DNA of 22,023 nt from Thioalkalivibrio sp. GTDB taxonomy: Bacteria > Pseudomonadota > Gammaproteobacteria > SpSt-1174. How positions within the stretch are numbered: the first letter of the stretch is position 1; every line of letters starts with the position of its first letter. The DNA is taken from positions 1-22,023 of the forward strand of contig DSBO01000034.1 in assembly GCA_011046015.1 (NCBI GenBank), written 5' to 3'. Made by a program: the position numbers and the translations under genes. Under the pieces are notes generated by a model, which was given only the letters and a program-made list of their open reading frames with translations, made no database searches and had not been told where the DNA came from. Shown here one piece after another: positions 14,770 to 22,023 of the stretch.

Positions 14770-16145
14770 TTCTCGTGGCCTGCCTGTTTTGGATCGATCC
14801 CCAGCGCGCGCATCTTACGATAAAGGTGGGTACGTTCCATCCCCACACGCTCGGCGAGCTTGCTGACGTTGCCGCCGACACGCTCGAGTTGCTGCAGCAG
14901 GTAGTCGCGCTCGAAGCGCTCGCGGGCCTCGCGCAACGGCAACTCCAGCACCGCCCCGCCGGCCACGCCCTCCTCACCGGGGGCCTCATGGCGCTGCCCA
15001 ACGGCAGCCTCCACCTCGTCTACCCCGATCTCCTCGCTGGTACCGAGGATCAGCAGGCGTTGCACCAGGTTACGCAATTCGCGCACGTTACCCGGCCAGT
15101 GGTAATGCACCAGGCGGTTCTGCGCGGCCAGCGAGAACCGACGATAGGGCAGGCCTTCCTGGCTGTTGAGCAGGTCGACGTAGAAGTTCAGCAGCTCCGG
15201 CACGTCCGCCGCGTGGTCACGCAGGGGCGGCACTGCCAGCGGCACGACACTGAGCCGGTAGTACAGGTCGTCGCGGAAGCGCCCGGCCTTCACATCGTCG
15301 CGCAGGTCGTGATCGGTGGAGGCGATGATCTGGGCGGTGAGCTCGATGCGCTCGTTGCCGCCGACGCGCGTGAAGGCCTCACTCTCCAGCGCATCCTGCA
15401 GCCGCCCCTGGGTCTGGAGGTCCATGTCGCCCACACCGCCGAGAAACAGTATGCCCCCGCCCGCCTGCTCGAGCAGGCCGTACTGGATGCGATCGCCCTG
15501 CTGGCTGCCGAAGAACTCCTCGGCCGAGGTCTCGGGCGACATCGAGGCGACCGTAACGCCCACGAATGGCCGGTCACGGCGCGCACTCAGGGAATGCAGG
15601 TAACGGCCCACCGTCTCCTTGCCGGCCCCGGGCTCCCCGGTGATGAGCACGCAGGTGGAATGTTGCGCCAGTCGCCCGACCTGTTCGCGCAGCTTGCGCA
15701 TCACGTCACTGGCGCCGATGGGTTCGACCACGCGGCCAATCTCGCGCCGCAGGCCCTGGTTCTCGCGCGCCAGCTGGTCAGCGCGCAGCGCGCGACTGAC
15801 CGTCAGCAGGAGTTTGGCCAGCGATATGGGTTTCTCGATGAAGTCGTAGGCGCCGAGCCGGGTGGCCTCCACCGCGGTCTCCACCGTGGCGTGGCCAGAC
15901 ATCATGATCACGGGGCACGGCAGACCACCGGTATCGCGCCATTCCTTGAGGAGGCTGACCCCGTCCATGTCCGGCATCCAGATATCGAGCAGGATCAGGT
16001 CCGGGCGCCGGTGGCGACGCTCCTCCTTGGCCGCGGCGGCATTCTCGGCCACAGCCACGTCGTAGCCCTCGTCTTCGAGGATCTCGCGGACGAGATTGCG
16101 GATGTCCGGTTCATCGTCGACCACGAGGATGCGATCTGCCGTCAT
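14766..16145 (-). CDS. ntrX: NtrX-type response regulator lacking the GAFTGA motif
   Basis: Response regulator with receiver, AAA+ and Fis-type DNA-binding domains, partner of the adjacent NtrY kinase. The 459-residue protein has receiver residues Asp10, Asp11, the phosphoacceptor Asp54 (LILLDIWMPDMDG) and Lys105. The Walker A GEPGAGKE (170-177) is intact. Where sigma-54 activators carry GAFTGA it reads FFGSQQGDRIQYGLLEQ (211-227), and Walker B is LFLGGVGD (233-240), without the usual Asp-Glu pair. RFRDDLYYRLSVVPL (289-303) and WPGNVRELRN (350-359) are kept. A Fis-like helix-turn-helix ends the protein (VGGNVSKLAERVGMERTHLYRKM, about 423-445). It probably binds DNA but should not remodel sigma-54 polymerase. 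It overlaps ntrY and trkA by 4 nt each. Confidence 0.9.
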   Translation of the reverse strand: MTADRILVVDDEPDIRNLVREILEDEGYDVAVAENAAAAKEERRHRRPDLILLDIWMPDMDGVSLLKEWRDTGGLPCPVIMMSGHATVETAVEATRLGAYDFIEKPISLAKLLLTVSRALRADQLARENQGLRREIGRVVEPIGASDVMRKLREQVGRLAQHSTCVLITGEPGAGKETVGRYLHSLSARRDRPFVGVTVASMSPETSAEEFFGSQQGDRIQYGLLEQAGGGILFLGGVGDMDLQTQGRLQDALESEAFTRVGGNERIELTAQIIASTDHDLRDDVKAGRFRDDLYYRLSVVPLAVPPLRDHAADVPELLNFYVDLLNSQEGLPYRRFSLAAQNRLVHYHWPGNVRELRNLVQRLLILGTSEEIGVDEVEAAVGQRHEAPGEEGVAGGAVLELPLREARERFERDYLLQQLERVGGNVSKLAERVGMERTHLYRKMRALGIDPKQAGHEK

Positions 16146-18352
16146 AATTCCCTTCCTTCTGCATCGGTTGGCGGGGCACCCCCCATGCGAACTACCGGCA
16201 GGCGGATGACAATGCGCGCCCCCCCGGTCAGCCGGTTCTCCGCCCAGACGATACCGCCGTGCTCCTCGACGATCTTCTTCACGATGGCCAGGCCCAGGCC
16301 AGTGCCCTTGGTCTTGCCCGTGACGTAAGGCTCGAACAGGTTGTGCAGCAAGTCCTGCCGTACTCCAGGCCCGCTGTCGGTAGCGGCGAACTCGACAAAG
16401 CGACAGCCGGTCTCCTCCATGCAGCGCGTGGAGAGTAGCAACTCGCCGCCGCCCTGTGCCTCCATCGCATCCAGCGCGTTCTGCACGAGGTTGTTGAGCA
16501 ACTGACGCAGACGTCCGACGTCCGCCTCGATATAGGGCATGCTCGCGTCGAGATCCAGCTGCAGGCGCACGCCACGCCCGTTGGATCGGTACAGCTCGGC
16601 GACCTCGCCGATCAAGGCATTGAAGTCCAGGGTGGCGAGCTCGATGGCCGGGGCGCGCGCGTAGTCGCTGAACGCATTGACCATGGCCTTCATCGCCTCG
16701 ACCTGCTGCACGATGGTATGGATAGAGCGCGCCAGCATGCGCGCATCCTGTTCGTCGAGCTCGGGCATGAGCTTGCGCTGCAAGCGCTCGGCCGAGAGCT
16801 GAATGGGCGTGAGCGGGTTCTTGATCTCATGCGCCAGGCGCCGCGCAACCTCACCCCAGGCAGCATCGCGCTGGGCCCGGATCAGCTCGGTGACATCGTC
16901 GAACACGATCACGTGCCCGCCACGCATCGCACTCTGCTCGGACAGGCGCACCCCGCGGCAGATAAGGGTGCGCGACCCCGCCTCGCCGAACAGCAGGACC
17001 TGCTCCTCCCAGTCGGCGGCCTCGCCCGAGAGCATGGGCAGGATGCTGTCGTAGAAGCGCTCCAGGCTCTTGAAATGCCGCGCGATGTCCGCCAGTGGCC
17101 GGCCGATGTGGTGCTCGAGCTCGAAACCGAAGATCTGGTCGGCGGCGGCATTGTTCATGCGCAGCACGAGGTTGCGATCCAGCGTGAGCACGCCCGACGA
17201 GAGGTGGCGCAGCACCGCCTCGAGATAGGTGCGCTGACGTTCCAGCTGCTTGCGGCTGCGGTCGGCCTCGTCACGCGCGGACGCGAGCCGGGCCGTCATC
17301 TGGTTGAAGGACCGCACCAGGAAACCGAGCTCGTCGCGGTTGCCGACCGGCAGCTTCTTCGAGAACTCGCCGGCCGCGACCGCCTTGGTGCCCTCGGCCA
17401 GCTCGCGGATCGGCGCCATCAGGCGACGCGAGGAGTAGAACGCCGTCCACACGGCGAACAGCACCGACAGCAGCAGCACCAGGGAGAGCGTGATGGTGTA
17501 GCTCTGGATCAGCGGCTTGCGCACGTAGGCAAGTTCGCGATAGGCCTCGTAGGCGTCGCTCACGCTGTCGGCGAGGCGGCCGATGCGTTGATCGACGCCG
17601 AACAATGCCTGCAGCATACGCTGCTCGGAGATCGGGTCGGCACGCGGCACCGGCACCACCACCCGCACCCGCAGCCCACCCTCGGCCAACGGCTCGAGAC
17701 CGACGTAGTTCTGCCCCTGCTTGAGCATGAGCACGATCTCCTCGGCCGGGAACTGCGGCACCACCAGGGTGGTGTCGTCGCTGCTCACCGCGATGATGCG
17801 CGTGATCTCGCCGAACAGCGTGAGCTCGGAGGCCTCCACGCGCTGACGCTGCTCGCCCAGCAGGTGCGGCGCCATCTGTGGCGTCACGTAGCGCAGCTCC
17901 TGCGCGAGGGTTTCCACCTGCTTCAGGTGGCGGCGCAGGCGATAGTCCAGGGAGGTGCGACTCAGCTCCAGGGCATCGTTGAGCGCGCCCTCCACCCGCA
18001 CGTCGAACCAGCTGTCGATACCGCGCTCGATGAACTTGACGGAGAAGTAGTAGACGATGGAGACGGGGGCCAGCGAGAGGATGACGAACATCACGACCAG
18101 ACGCAGGGTCAGCCGCGAGCCCGCTTCGCGGTGCATCACCCGGCGCACCGTGTCGAACAGGTTGACCCCGATCATCACCGTCAACACCATCAGCACGATG
18201 GTGTTGATCAGCAGCAGCCACACGTACAGGCGACCGAAACGCTCCGAGTCCTGGGCCGCGTCGCTCATGACGTAGAGCGAGACCAGCAGCAGGGCGAAGA
18301 GCCCCAGCATGGGCAATACCCCGGTGGCGAACCGCCTCAGGGTAGCGGCCAT
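16142..18352 (-). CDS. ntrY: NtrY-type membrane sensor histidine kinase
   Basis: Membrane-bound kinase of the NtrYX pair, linked in other proteobacteria to nitrogen, redox and envelope responses. The 736-residue protein has three N-terminal membrane segments (about 12-30, 44-65 and 82-105), a large periplasmic domain (about 108-280) and a fourth segment (about 282-304). A HAMP linker (SRRLMAPIRELAEGTKAV) and a PAS domain (about 378-490) follow. The kinase core has His508 in RRLAHEIKNPLTPIQ, the N box LNNLVQNALDAM, DSGPGV, and GTGLGLAIVKKI. The ATG at 18352 was chosen over a GTG at 18379; it overlaps the DUF4390 gene by 16 nt. The signal sensed is unknown. Confidence 0.93.
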   Translation of the reverse strand: MAATLRRFATGVLPMLGLFALLLVSLYVMSDAAQDSERFGRLYVWLLLINTIVLMVLTVMIGVNLFDTVRRVMHREAGSRLTLRLVVMFVILSLAPVSIVYYFSVKFIERGIDSWFDVRVEGALNDALELSRTSLDYRLRRHLKQVETLAQELRYVTPQMAPHLLGEQRQRVEASELTLFGEITRIIAVSSDDTTLVVPQFPAEEIVLMLKQGQNYVGLEPLAEGGLRVRVVVPVPRADPISEQRMLQALFGVDQRIGRLADSVSDAYEAYRELAYVRKPLIQSYTITLSLVLLLSVLFAVWTAFYSSRRLMAPIRELAEGTKAVAAGEFSKKLPVGNRDELGFLVRSFNQMTARLASARDEADRSRKQLERQRTYLEAVLRHLSSGVLTLDRNLVLRMNNAAADQIFGFELEHHIGRPLADIARHFKSLERFYDSILPMLSGEAADWEEQVLLFGEAGSRTLICRGVRLSEQSAMRGGHVIVFDDVTELIRAQRDAAWGEVARRLAHEIKNPLTPIQLSAERLQRKLMPELDEQDARMLARSIHTIVQQVEAMKAMVNAFSDYARAPAIELATLDFNALIGEVAELYRSNGRGVRLQLDLDASMPYIEADVGRLRQLLNNLVQNALDAMEAQGGGELLLSTRCMEETGCRFVEFAATDSGPGVRQDLLHNLFEPYVTGKTKGTGLGLAIVKKIVEEHGGIVWAENRLTGGARIVIRLPVVRMGGAPPTDAEGREL

Positions 18353-18918
18353 TCGTACCACTCGCTCTCGGGGCGCCACTCCCGGGCCACGTAGCCGCGC
18401 ACGCGCAGGGGCAGGGGCAGTTGATCCACGGCCAGCCGGGTGCGCATGCCCGCCCTGTACTCCTCACCCGGCAGCAGCAGGGCCGCATCCATGAGCGGGA
18501 AATCGCGCACGGCGCCGAGGGCGTAGAGCGCCGAGCCGAGGGAGGGATAGGTCGACTGCACGCCGGTGTTGAGGTTCTGCACGACGTAGAGCCGACTCAG
18601 GGAGTAGTAGCCGAGACGGTAGCGCTGCACCAGCGAGGCGACATCCTCGTTGACCCACCAGCGCACGCGCTCCACGCGCACCTCCATCTCGATGACGAGG
18701 TCCACGCCGTTGTGCAGGGCATCGCGTAGCACGGGGGTCAGGTTGTAACGCACGTCGGCGTCGATGCGGATCACGCCGTCGACGTTGCGGCTGTAGATGG
18801 CATTGATCACGAAATCCCCGTCCGCGTGCAGCGGCGGGGTCACTCCGACCAGGCCGGCGATCAGGCCCAGTCCGAGCAGGACCCTGCGCAGGCGCAGCCA
18901 ACTGTGGGATGTGTGCAT
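18337..18918 (-). CDS. DUF4390 domain protein, exported
   Basis: A 193-residue protein with an N-terminal signal sequence (MHTSHSWLRLRRVLLGLGL, then IAGLVGVTPPLHA, with probable cleavage after LHA). A beta-rich domain of the DUF4390 family follows, with paired-strand blocks such as INAIYSRNVDGVIRIDADVR and DLVIEMEVRVERVRWW, and YRLGYYSLSRLYVVQN further on. The domain has no established function; the gene usually sits between rsmB and ntrY, as here, which suggests a link with the periplasmic sensing domain of NtrY. The ATG at 18916-18918 shares a base with the rsmB stop (TGATG). A much longer in-frame extension into rsmB is rejected because it would start before the signal sequence. Confidence 0.88.
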   Translation of the reverse strand: MHTSHSWLRLRRVLLGLGLIAGLVGVTPPLHADGDFVINAIYSRNVDGVIRIDADVRYNLTPVLRDALHNGVDLVIEMEVRVERVRWWVNEDVASLVQRYRLGYYSLSRLYVVQNLNTGVQSTYPSLGSALYALGAVRDFPLMDAALLLPGEEYRAGMRTRLAVDQLPLPLRVRGYVAREWRPESEWYEWPLP

Positions 18919-20213
18919 CAAGTCTTTGTCAGCGCAGCGTAGTAGAAACCGTCCATCCCGGCGTCGCCAGTGAGGATCTGGCGCCCCACCGTGACCGCGC
19001 GTCCCCAGGCAGCCTGGATCGGCAACTCCCGGGCATCCGCGTGGCGCGCGAGAAATTCCTCGAGCTGCTGGCTGTTTTCTTCTGGCAGCACGGAGCATGT
19101 CGCATACAACAGCATACCGCCCGGGGCGAGCAACGGCCAGAGCGCATCGAGGATGGTCGCCTGCCGGCGTACCAGCTCGGGGATATCGGCGGGGCGCCGG
19201 TGCAGCTTGATGTCGGGATGGCGTCGGATCACGCCGGTGGCCGAACAGGGCGCGTCCAGCAGGATGCGATCGTAGGCCTTCCGGTCCCACCACGCGGCGG
19301 GGTCGGCGGCATCACCCGCGATCAGGGTGGTGGTCGCGCCGATGCGATCGAGGTTCTGCTGCACGCGGGCAAGCCGCTCGGCATCGATGTCCATGGCATG
19401 AAGGGTAATGCCCGTGGCCGCTTCGGCCAGGTGCGCCGTCTTGCCGCCGGGGGCCGCGCAGGCATCCAGCACCCGCTCACCGGGCTGCGGCACCAGCAAC
19501 TGCGCGGCCAGCTGGGCGGCGGCATCCTGCACCGAACACTCGCCCTCGGCAAAACCCGGCAGCACACCCACGTCGACGGGGGTGGCCAGGGTCACGGCAC
19601 TCGCCACCGCGGGATGCGGCTCGGCCGCGATACCCGCGCCCGCCAGACGCTCCAGGCAGGCCGCGCGGGTAAGCCGCGCGAGGTCGACGCGCAGGGTCAT
19701 GGGTGGCCGGGCGTTGCCCGCGGCCAAAAGCGCCTCCCAGTCGGCGGGGTGGGCCGTGCGCAGGCGCTCCACCAGCCAGCGCGGGTGCGAGAGCCGGTTC
19801 GCCGGGTCCTGGTCGATGGCGGCGGCCAGTGTCTCGCGCTCGCGCATCAGGCGCCGCAGCACGGCATTGACCAGCCCCCCCACCCAGCGCTTGCCGCGCC
19901 GCTTCACCAGCTCGACATACTCGTTGACCACCGCATAGTCGGGGGTGTCGAGGTACAACAGCTCGTAGGCCGCTAGGCGCAGAGCGTGGGTGACGTCGCG
20001 GTCACGGGGTTTCAGCGGGCGCTCGATCAGGGTCGCCAGCAGGGCGTCGAGACGGTGATACCAGCGCAGTCCGCCGTAGCTCAGTTCCTGCGCGAGGCCG
20101 CGGTCACGGGCATCGGGGATACGCGCGAGCAGCGGCGGGAGGGCGCGGGACAGCGATTCGCCGCGCTCGGCGACCGCGAGCAGGCAGTCCAGTGCGGCGA
20201 CGCGCGGGGTCAC
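18918..20213 (-). CDS. rsmB: 16S rRNA (cytosine-967-C5)-methyltransferase RsmB
   Basis: Methylates C967 of 16S rRNA with SAM. The 431-residue protein has an N-terminal NusB-like RNA-binding domain (about 1-130: LAQELSYGGLRWYHRLDALL, YAVVNEYVELVKRRG). The SAM motif DACAAPGGKT is at 250-259. The catalytic pair is Cys323 in LLDAPCSATGVIRRHPDIK and the nucleophile Cys373 in YATCSVLPEEN. It begins with GTG (20211-20213), whose bases overlap the fmt stop as GTGA, so translation is coupled. It ends one base into the DUF4390 gene. Also known as sun or fmu. Confidence 0.96.
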   Translation of the reverse strand: MTPRVAALDCLLAVAERGESLSRALPPLLARIPDARDRGLAQELSYGGLRWYHRLDALLATLIERPLKPRDRDVTHALRLAAYELLYLDTPDYAVVNEYVELVKRRGKRWVGGLVNAVLRRLMRERETLAAAIDQDPANRLSHPRWLVERLRTAHPADWEALLAAGNARPPMTLRVDLARLTRAACLERLAGAGIAAEPHPAVASAVTLATPVDVGVLPGFAEGECSVQDAAAQLAAQLLVPQPGERVLDACAAPGGKTAHLAEAATGITLHAMDIDAERLARVQQNLDRIGATTTLIAGDAADPAAWWDRKAYDRILLDAPCSATGVIRRHPDIKLHRRPADIPELVRRQATILDALWPLLAPGGMLLYATCSVLPEENSQQLEEFLARHADARELPIQAAWGRAVTVGRQILTGDAGMDGFYYAALTKT

Positions 20214-21145
20214 GAGGGCAGCAACTCGCCGGCCAGCGAACGGCCATTGAGGAAGTCGCGCACGGCCAGCGGCCTGCCGCCCGGCAGCTGCAGGCGGGTG
20301 ACGCGCAAAAGGCCCTCGCCGCAGGCGATGTCGATGCCCTCGGGGCCTTCGGCCACCACCTTGCCCGGGGGACCCTCACCGGGAACGGCCTGCGCCTCCC
20401 AGAGGCGCAGCGGCTCGCCACCGCGGGTGGTCTGCGCCACCGGCCAGGGGTTGAAGGCGCACACCTGGCGGGCGATGGCCTCGGCCGGCCGGGTCCAGTC
20501 GATGCTCGCCTCGTCCTTGCTGAGCTTCTCCGCGTAGGTAGCCTGCCCGTCGTCCTGCGGTTCGGCCTTAAGGCTGCCGTCCTGCAGGCCCGCGATGGCC
20601 GAGAGCAGGGCCTCGGCGCCCAGCCCGGCGAGCGTGTCGTGGAGCGCCTGGGCCGTCATGCCGGGCTCGATGGCCACCGCGCGCTTGAGCAGCATGCCGC
20701 CGGTATCGAGTCCCGCATCCATCTGCATGATGGTGATCCCGGTCTCGGCATCGCCGGCGAGGATGGCACGCTGGATGGGCGCCGCCCCGCGCCAGCGCGG
20801 CAGCAGGGAGCCATGGATATTGAGGCAGCCCAGGCGCGGGATATCGAGCACCGCCTGGGGCAGGATCAGGCCGTAGGCGGCCACCACCATCAGGTCCGGG
20901 GCATAGGCGGCGAGCCTTGCCTGCGCGGCGGCATCGCGCAGGCTGGGTGGCTGCTCCACGGCGATCCCGTGCTCCAGCGCCACCGCCTTCACCGGGCTGG
21001 CCTTGAGCTTGCGTCCGCGCCCGGCTGGGCGGTCCGGCTGGGTGTAGACCGCCACGACCTCGTGCGGGGAGTCGATCAGCGCCTGGAGGGCAGGCACCGC
21101 AAAATCGGGCGTACCCGCATAGACGATACGCAGGGATTCGGACAT
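20210..21145 (-). CDS. fmt: Methionyl-tRNA formyltransferase Fmt
   Basis: Formylates initiator Met-tRNA using 10-formyl-tetrahydrofolate. The 311-residue protein starts MSESLRIVYAGTPDFAVPAL. It carries the catalytic Asn109, His111 and Asp147 in LNIHGSLLPRWRGAAPIQ and MQMDAGLDTGG, and has the C-terminal OB-like tRNA-binding domain from about residue 205 (IDWTRPAEAI, FNPWPVA). GAGG lies 7 nt before the ATG at 21143-21145. Upstream in-frame starts fall inside def and were rejected. It follows def after 67 nt that contain a strong hairpin, and overlaps rsmB by 4 nt. Confidence 0.97.
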   Translation of the reverse strand: MSESLRIVYAGTPDFAVPALQALIDSPHEVVAVYTQPDRPAGRGRKLKASPVKAVALEHGIAVEQPPSLRDAAAQARLAAYAPDLMVVAAYGLILPQAVLDIPRLGCLNIHGSLLPRWRGAAPIQRAILAGDAETGITIMQMDAGLDTGGMLLKRAVAIEPGMTAQALHDTLAGLGAEALLSAIAGLQDGSLKAEPQDDGQATYAEKLSKDEASIDWTRPAEAIARQVCAFNPWPVAQTTRGGEPLRLWEAQAVPGEGPPGKVVAEGPEGIDIACGEGLLRVTRLQLPGGRPLAVRDFLNGRSLAGELLPS

Positions 21146-21169
21146 CGCAAACCTCGGTGAGGGACAGTA

Positions 21170-21202
21170 AACGGGGCCTGGCGATAACCGCCAGGCCCCG
21201 TT
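21170..21202 (-). repeat. Perfect 14-bp hairpin between def and fmt
   Basis: AACGGGGCCTGGCG (21170-21183) and CGCCAGGCCCCGTT (21189-21202) are perfect inverted arms around a 5-nt loop. No T run follows on either strand, so it is not a standard intrinsic terminator. In the def-fmt transcript it would form a very stable stem 24 nt before the fmt start codon. It may reduce readthrough, guide processing or protect the def message. Confidence 0.8.
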
Positions 21203-21212
21203 CCGGAATGGA

Positions 21213-21746
21213 TCAGATAGCCGCCTGCTCGGTGTTTCGGGGCAGGTTCCCCTGGCGAGCGGCCTTTTCCAGCTTCTTCTGGATACGCTGGCGCTTGAGC
21301 GGCGAAAGGTAATCGACAAACAGCTTGCCGGCGAGATGATCCATCTCGTGCTGGATGCATACAGCCAGCAGGTCGTCGGTCTCCAGCTCGAAGGCCTGGC
21401 CGTCGCGATCCAGGGCGCGCACGCGGATGCGCTCGGCGCGCTGCACCGTCTCGTAGTAACCCGGCACGGAGAGGCAACCTTCCTCCATCTCCTCCACCCC
21501 ATCCAGCGAGATGATCTCAGGATTGATCAGCGCCAGCGGTTCGCTCTTGTCCTTGGAGATATCGATCACGATGATCTGCTTCTGGATGTTGACCTGCGTC
21601 GCCGCCAGGCCAATACCCGGGGCGGCGTACATGGTCTCGAACATGTCGTCCACGATCCGGCGGATCCCGTCGTCGACCTCGGCAACCGGCTCCGCGTGCT
21701 TGCGCAGGCGCGGGTCGGGAAAATGCAGAATTTCCAGAATGGCCAT
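21213..21746 (-). CDS. def: Peptide deformylase Def
   Basis: Fe2+/Zn2+ metallopeptidase that removes the formyl group from nascent proteins. The 177-residue protein has all three motifs: GIGLAATQ (44-51), EGCLSVPG (89-96) with metal ligand Cys91, and QHEMDHLAGKLF (132-143) with ligands His133 and His137 and catalytic Glu134. The start MAILEILHFPDPRLR matches the family. No clear Shine-Dalgarno precedes the ATG; the upstream leader is AT-rich. It is the first gene of the long minus-strand run and is divergent from the lipoprotein gene. Confidence 0.97.
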   Translation of the reverse strand: MAILEILHFPDPRLRKHAEPVAEVDDGIRRIVDDMFETMYAAPGIGLAATQVNIQKQIIVIDISKDKSEPLALINPEIISLDGVEEMEEGCLSVPGYYETVQRAERIRVRALDRDGQAFELETDDLLAVCIQHEMDHLAGKLFVDYLSPLKRQRIQKKLEKAARQGNLPRNTEQAAI

Positions 21747-21773
21747 AGAATTTGCTTTTAAATTTCGTGCGGT

Positions 21774-21802
21774 TTTACAAGTTTTTCTGCTAAAGTTATG
21801 AT
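21774..21802 (+). promoter_or_regulatory. Sigma-70 promoter of the lipoprotein gene
   Basis: TTTACA (21774-21779) and TATGAT (21797-21802) are 17 nt apart, each one base from consensus, in an AT-rich island within otherwise GC-rich DNA. The start would be near 21809, about 104 nt before the ATG at 21913. The same island must also hold the def promoter, for which I found no clear hexamers. The 21820-21900 leader shows no strong structure. Confidence 0.6.
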
Positions 21803-21912
21803 CATACTAGATATACTACGAACAAACAGGGTCGCAGCCCACCCGTCGAATGCCGGTCCGGGCACGATACCGTTAGACGCCGTCTAGCCGCTTCAAGTTT
21901 CAAGGGGGATAC

Positions 21913-22023
21913 ATGTTGGCTACGCCCAAGCGCCATCTGGCACGGAAGATTCCGGTCACTTTGTCTATTCTAGCGCTGTTTGTTGCAGGATGCGCGTCCG
22001 CACCGACCCCCACGCCCGAACCC
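21913..22023 (+). CDS. Lipoprotein, N-terminal part (possibly a LysM-domain protein), cut by window edge
   Basis: Only 37 codons are present. A basic N-terminus (MLATPKRHLARKIP) is followed by a hydrophobic segment (VTLSILALFVAG) and a lipobox ending in FVAGC, so Cys27 should be lipidated and the first residues removed by signal peptidase II. After it comes a Ser/Ala/Pro/Thr-rich linker (ASAPTPTPEP). AAGGGGG lies a few nt before the ATG. In many gammaproteobacteria a LysM peptidoglycan-binding protein gene is divergent from def and precedes dprA; by that synteny this may be the same, but no LysM domain is within the window. Confidence 0.75.
   Translation, partial: MLATPKRHLARKIPVTLSILALFVAGCASAPTPTPEP

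Noticed and set aside
16718..18394. Long plus-strand open frame of 558 codons antisense to ntrY
   Set aside because: Same shadow composition (His, Gln, Arg, Ala), with a conserved histidine kinase on the other strand.
18919..19293. N-terminal extension of the DUF4390 gene into rsmB
   Set aside because: It would place about 125 low-complexity residues before a clear signal sequence; the ATG coupled to the rsmB stop is the better start.

Overview
The window is a GC-rich (roughly 65% by eye) stretch of gammaproteobacterial chromosome made almost entirely of housekeeping genes. Gene content and order (hisBHAFIE-tatABC, an Fnr/Anr regulator, and def-fmt-rsmB-DUF4390-ntrYX-trkAH) point to a non-enteric gammaproteobacterium, possibly of the Chromatiales/Ectothiorhodospiraceae type. 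That placement is inference from synteny. No tRNA, rRNA, IS element, phage gene or CRISPR array was seen.

Layout. 1-4646 (minus): histidine biosynthesis genes hisB, hisH, hisA, hisF, hisI, hisE running into tatA, tatB and the start of tatC. 4647-4810: divergent control region with a near-perfect FNR box. 4811-5575 (plus): fnr/anr. 5582-7574 (minus): an ammonium transporter with a sigma-54-type promoter, followed by a translationally coupled gene of unknown function whose frame is broken. 7727-9138 (minus): dtd and a prolyl iminopeptidase. 9294-9869 (minus): an unrecognised small membrane protein. 9870-10194: a gap holding a dyad like a GacA/UvrY box, a GGA-rich candidate Csr/Rsm-type small RNA and a clear intrinsic terminator. 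10195-10986 (plus): a TtcA-like PP-loop enzyme. 10994-21746 (minus): a ten-gene run, in transcription order def, fmt, rsmB, DUF4390, ntrY, ntrX, trkA, trkH, a methyltransferase and a TPR protein, mostly joined by 1-16 nt overlaps. 21913-22023 (plus): the start of a lipoprotein gene.

How it fits together. The his genes make the imidazole glycerol phosphate branch and the Tat genes make the twin-arginine export machine. Fnr senses oxygen through a 4Fe-4S cluster and probably controls its own promoter. The amt unit looks nitrogen-controlled through sigma-54. The long minus-strand run links initiator-tRNA formylation and deformylation and 16S rRNA methylation to an NtrYX-type two-component system and the Trk potassium uptake system. 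Its NtrX has lost the usual sigma-54 contact motif and the Walker B acidic pair. The most interesting item is the region 9898-10128, which looks like an undescribed CsrB/RsmZ-type CsrA-sequestering RNA with its own upstream activating site.
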